In this document: positions 6,316 to 7,964 of the stretch, piece after piece
Layout of the letters: every line of letters starts with the position of its first letter
Position numbering within the stretch: the stretch's first letter is position 1
DNA from: Hydrogenophaga sp.
Lineage (GTDB): Bacteria > Pseudomonadota > Gammaproteobacteria > Burkholderiales > Burkholderiaceae
Assembly (NCBI GenBank): GCA_025458545.1
Contig: JALOSH010000113.1
Coordinates: 1 to 7,964 of the forward strand
Reading direction: 5' to 3'
Length of the DNA: 7,964 nucleotides
Position numbers and translations under genes: made by a program
The notes under the pieces: model-generated
What the model saw: the letters and a program-made list of their open reading frames with translations, nothing else
Database searches by the model: none
What the model was told of the DNA's origin: nothing

Positions 6316-7036
6316 TCAATGACGGATCCATTTGTCACCGCCGCGATCGTCGCGGTATTCGCGGTGGTCGTACCGGCGGCGGTCTTCGCGCTCGTGCCGG
6401 TCGCGGCGCGGGTGGTGGATTTCAGGGTACGGGCGGTAGCCACCGATGTACACGACTTGAGGCGCCGGCACAAAGGTGGTGCCGGTGTGGATGCGGGTGA
6501 TGACCTGCGGAGCCGGCACGTATTCCACCCGAGGTTGCGGCGGCACGTACTGCACCGGCGGGGGTGGCGCGCTGTCCACCGGGGTCACGCTCAGGCGCAC
6601 GAAACGGCCCGGGTCGTTGGGCATCTGGGTGCTGTACTGGCGACCGGCGTATTCGTAGACCACGTTGTAGGCCACGGTGCGGTTTTCGTAAAAGTTCTGG
6701 GTGGGGCTGGCTGGTGCCTTCGATGCGGTTGCCGACGATGGCGCCGCCCATCAGGCCAATGACGGTGGCCAGCGCACGGCCGCTGCCGTCGCCGATCGCG
6801 TTGCCCATGGCGCCACCGGCGATGCCACCGATCAGTGCACCGGCGCCAGACTTCTGGCCCGGAACGGTCACGGTCTGGTCGACACAGACCTGGCGCGGCA
6901 CGGCGATCTGCTGGATCACAGGCGTGCTGCTGATGACGCGGCCTTGCTCATCCTGGGCCTGAGCCAGGCCTGTGCCGGACAGGCCCAGCAGACCGGCCAT
7001 GACGGGCAGGAGGGAAAGGGTCTTCGGGGTTTTCAT
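6316..7036 (-). pseudogene. Secreted glycine-zipper (2TM) protein, frameshifted
   Basis: Read from ATG 7034-7036, the protein has a signal peptide (hydrophobic LLPVMAGLLGLSG, likely cut after LAQA at residue 27). A short region with one cysteine follows, then a glycine-zipper segment with G/A repeats (about 64-105, such as GGIAGGAMGNAIGDGSG and GLMGGAIVGNRIEG). Such domains insert into or associate with the cell envelope. After residue 109 the reading frame is wrong and runs on to a meaningless 95-residue tail ending at 6422. The expected continuation, PTQNFYENRTVAYNVVYEYAGRQYSTQ, is in the next frame and stays open to the stop at 6316-6318. It has a proline/valine-rich part and a basic, arginine/histidine-rich tail. 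The joined product would be about 238 residues. The break maps to GGGGCTGGCTGG at 6703-6714. GGAG (7043-7046) precedes the start by six bases. Function is unknown. It could be a true null allele, a recoded gene or a sequence error. Confidence 0.82.
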
Positions 7037-7038
7037 GG

Positions 7039-7062
7039 AAAGCTCCGGTGTTGAGGAGCCTT
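7039..7062 (-). promoter_or_regulatory. Leader hairpin covering the ribosome binding site of the glycine-zipper gene
   Basis: On the - strand AAGGCTCC pairs with GGAGCTTT (7055-7062 with 7039-7046, one G-T wobble) around an 8-base loop. The GGAG that serves as ribosome binding site is wholly inside the 3' arm, so the fold would hide it. The trailing TTT also makes it a poor terminator candidate for the upstream dehydrogenase gene. Either role is inference. Confidence 0.35.
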
Positions 7063-7081
7063 CAGCATGCCGGTGCGGTGC

Positions 7082-7964
7082 TCAGGCCGGGTCGGACGCC
7101 GTTTCCAGGTCATCCTCGGCTGCTGCCGCGGAGTCGCTGTTCGGGCCGAGCAGGTCCCGTGCCACCGCTTCGGCCACTTTGATGCCATCGACCCCCGCCG
7201 ACAGGATGCCGCCCGCATATCCGGCGCCTTCGCCCGCCGGGAACAGGCCGCGCGTGTTCAGGCTCTGGAAGTCCGGCCCGCGGGTGATGCGCAGCGGCGA
7301 GCTGGTGCGGGTTTCCACGCCGGTGAGCACCGCATCCGCCATGTCGTAGCCCTTGATCTTGCGACCGAACACCGGGATGGCCTCGCGCATGGCGTCGATG
7401 GCGTAGGCCGGTAAAGCGGCGGACAGGTCGCCGAGCTTGACGCCGGGTTTGTAGGAGGGCGTCACCTCGCCCAGCGCGCTGGAGGCCTTCCCAGCGACAA
7501 AATCCCCCACCAGCTGGCCCGGTGCCTCGTAGGTGCCGCCGCCCAGGGTGTAGGCGCGCGCTTCCAGTTCCCGCTGCAGCACGATGCCGGCCAGCGGGTG
7601 GGTTTGGCCCTGCGCGGCCAGTATCTGGGCTTGCTGCGCGAAGCGCGCTCCGTCGGCTTCGCCAAAGGCCGAAGTCCACAAGGGCAGGTCCTGCGGAAAA
7701 GTTTGTGGGTAATCGGCCAGGTCGATCCCCACCACCATGCCGGCGTTGGCGTTGCGCTCGTTGCGCGAATACTGGCTCATGCCGTTCGTGACCACGCGGC
7801 CCGGTTCGGAAGTCGCGGCCACCACTGTGCCGCCCGGGCACATGCAAAAACTGTAGACCGCGCGGCCGTTCTTGGCGTGGTGCACCAGCTTGTAGTCGGC
7901 CGCGCCCAGCAGCGGGTGGCCGGCGTGGCGGCCCCAGCGCGCGCGGTCGATCACGCTCTGCGGG
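7082..7964 (-). CDS. FAD-dependent dehydrogenase (NAD/FAD-utilizing, COG2509-like), C-terminal part, runs off the right edge
   Basis: About 294 residues of the C-terminal half are visible; the reading frame stays open to the window end (last codons give PQSVIDRARWG), so the start and the N-terminal FAD-binding Rossmann motif lie outside. A GTG at 7952-7954 is internal and not taken as the start. Recognisable family segments are HPLLGAADYKLVHH, YSFCMCPGGTVVAATSEP with its two cysteines, VVTNGMSQYSRNERNANAG, and near the C-terminus GLFPAGEGAGYAGGILSAGVDG, which is the second flavin-contacting block common to FAD oxidoreductases of this group. Such proteins are annotated as NAD/FAD-utilizing dehydrogenases with unknown physiological substrate. 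The family length is roughly 530-560 residues, so nearly half is missing. It ends at TGA 7082-7084, 45 bases before the glycine-zipper gene, with no strong terminator between, so the two could share a transcript. Confidence 0.9.
   Translation of the reverse strand, partial: PQSVIDRARWGRHAGHPLLGAADYKLVHHAKNGRAVYSFCMCPGGTVVAATSEPGRVVTNGMSQYSRNERNANAGMVVGIDLADYPQTFPQDLPLWTSAFGEADGARFAQQAQILAAQGQTHPLAGIVLQRELEARAYTLGGGTYEAPGQLVGDFVAGKASSALGEVTPSYKPGVKLGDLSAALPAYAIDAMREAIPVFGRKIKGYDMADAVLTGVETRTSSPLRITRGPDFQSLNTRGLFPAGEGAGYAGGILSAGVDGIKVAEAVARDLLGPNSDSAAAAEDDLETASDPA

Overview
The window looks like chromosome from a GC-rich betaproteobacterium of the order Burkholderiales, most likely family Comamonadaceae (Hydrogenophaga-like). 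I infer this from protein resemblance remembered without a search, from strong G/C bias at third codon positions, and from a C/G-rich intergenic repeat that I associate with that family. The genus is not proven.

Layout on the + strand: the 3' part of an Atm1/ABCB7-type ABC exporter (1-510); a repeat-filled gap (511-811); a LysR regulator of the HypT/YjiE type (812-1738); a short repeat-bearing gap; then a tight gene run of class II dihydroorotase pyrC (1850-2893), a DUF3025 protein overlapping its end (2875-3678) and a glutamine-synthetase-family ligase one base further on (3680-5074). Next comes htpX (5164-6033), the membrane zinc protease of the heat-shock response, behind what looks like a good sigma-32 promoter. 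On the - strand, convergent with htpX, lies a secreted glycine-zipper protein gene (6316-7036) broken by a frameshift. Behind it is the C-terminal half of an FAD-dependent dehydrogenase that runs off the right edge (7082-7964).

The protein genes are ordinary housekeeping and stress genes. The unusual part is between them. Five copies of a roughly 80-base structured repeat sit in the intergenic gaps, at about 512-597, 697-781, 1754-1836, 6034-6117 and 6232-6309. Each copy folds into three consecutive hairpins. In the longest hairpin the stem sequences differ among copies but stay base-paired through compensatory changes, so the structure is kept rather than the sequence. The C-rich end of every copy faces the adjacent coding gene, either just after a stop codon or just before a start codon. 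Two copies form a perfect 72-base inverted repeat around a bidirectional terminator between htpX and the glycine-zipper gene. One copy carries weak signs of a past insertion between the ribosome binding site and start codon of the LysR gene. I cannot assign the element to a named family.

No tRNA, rRNA, CRISPR array or transposase gene was seen.
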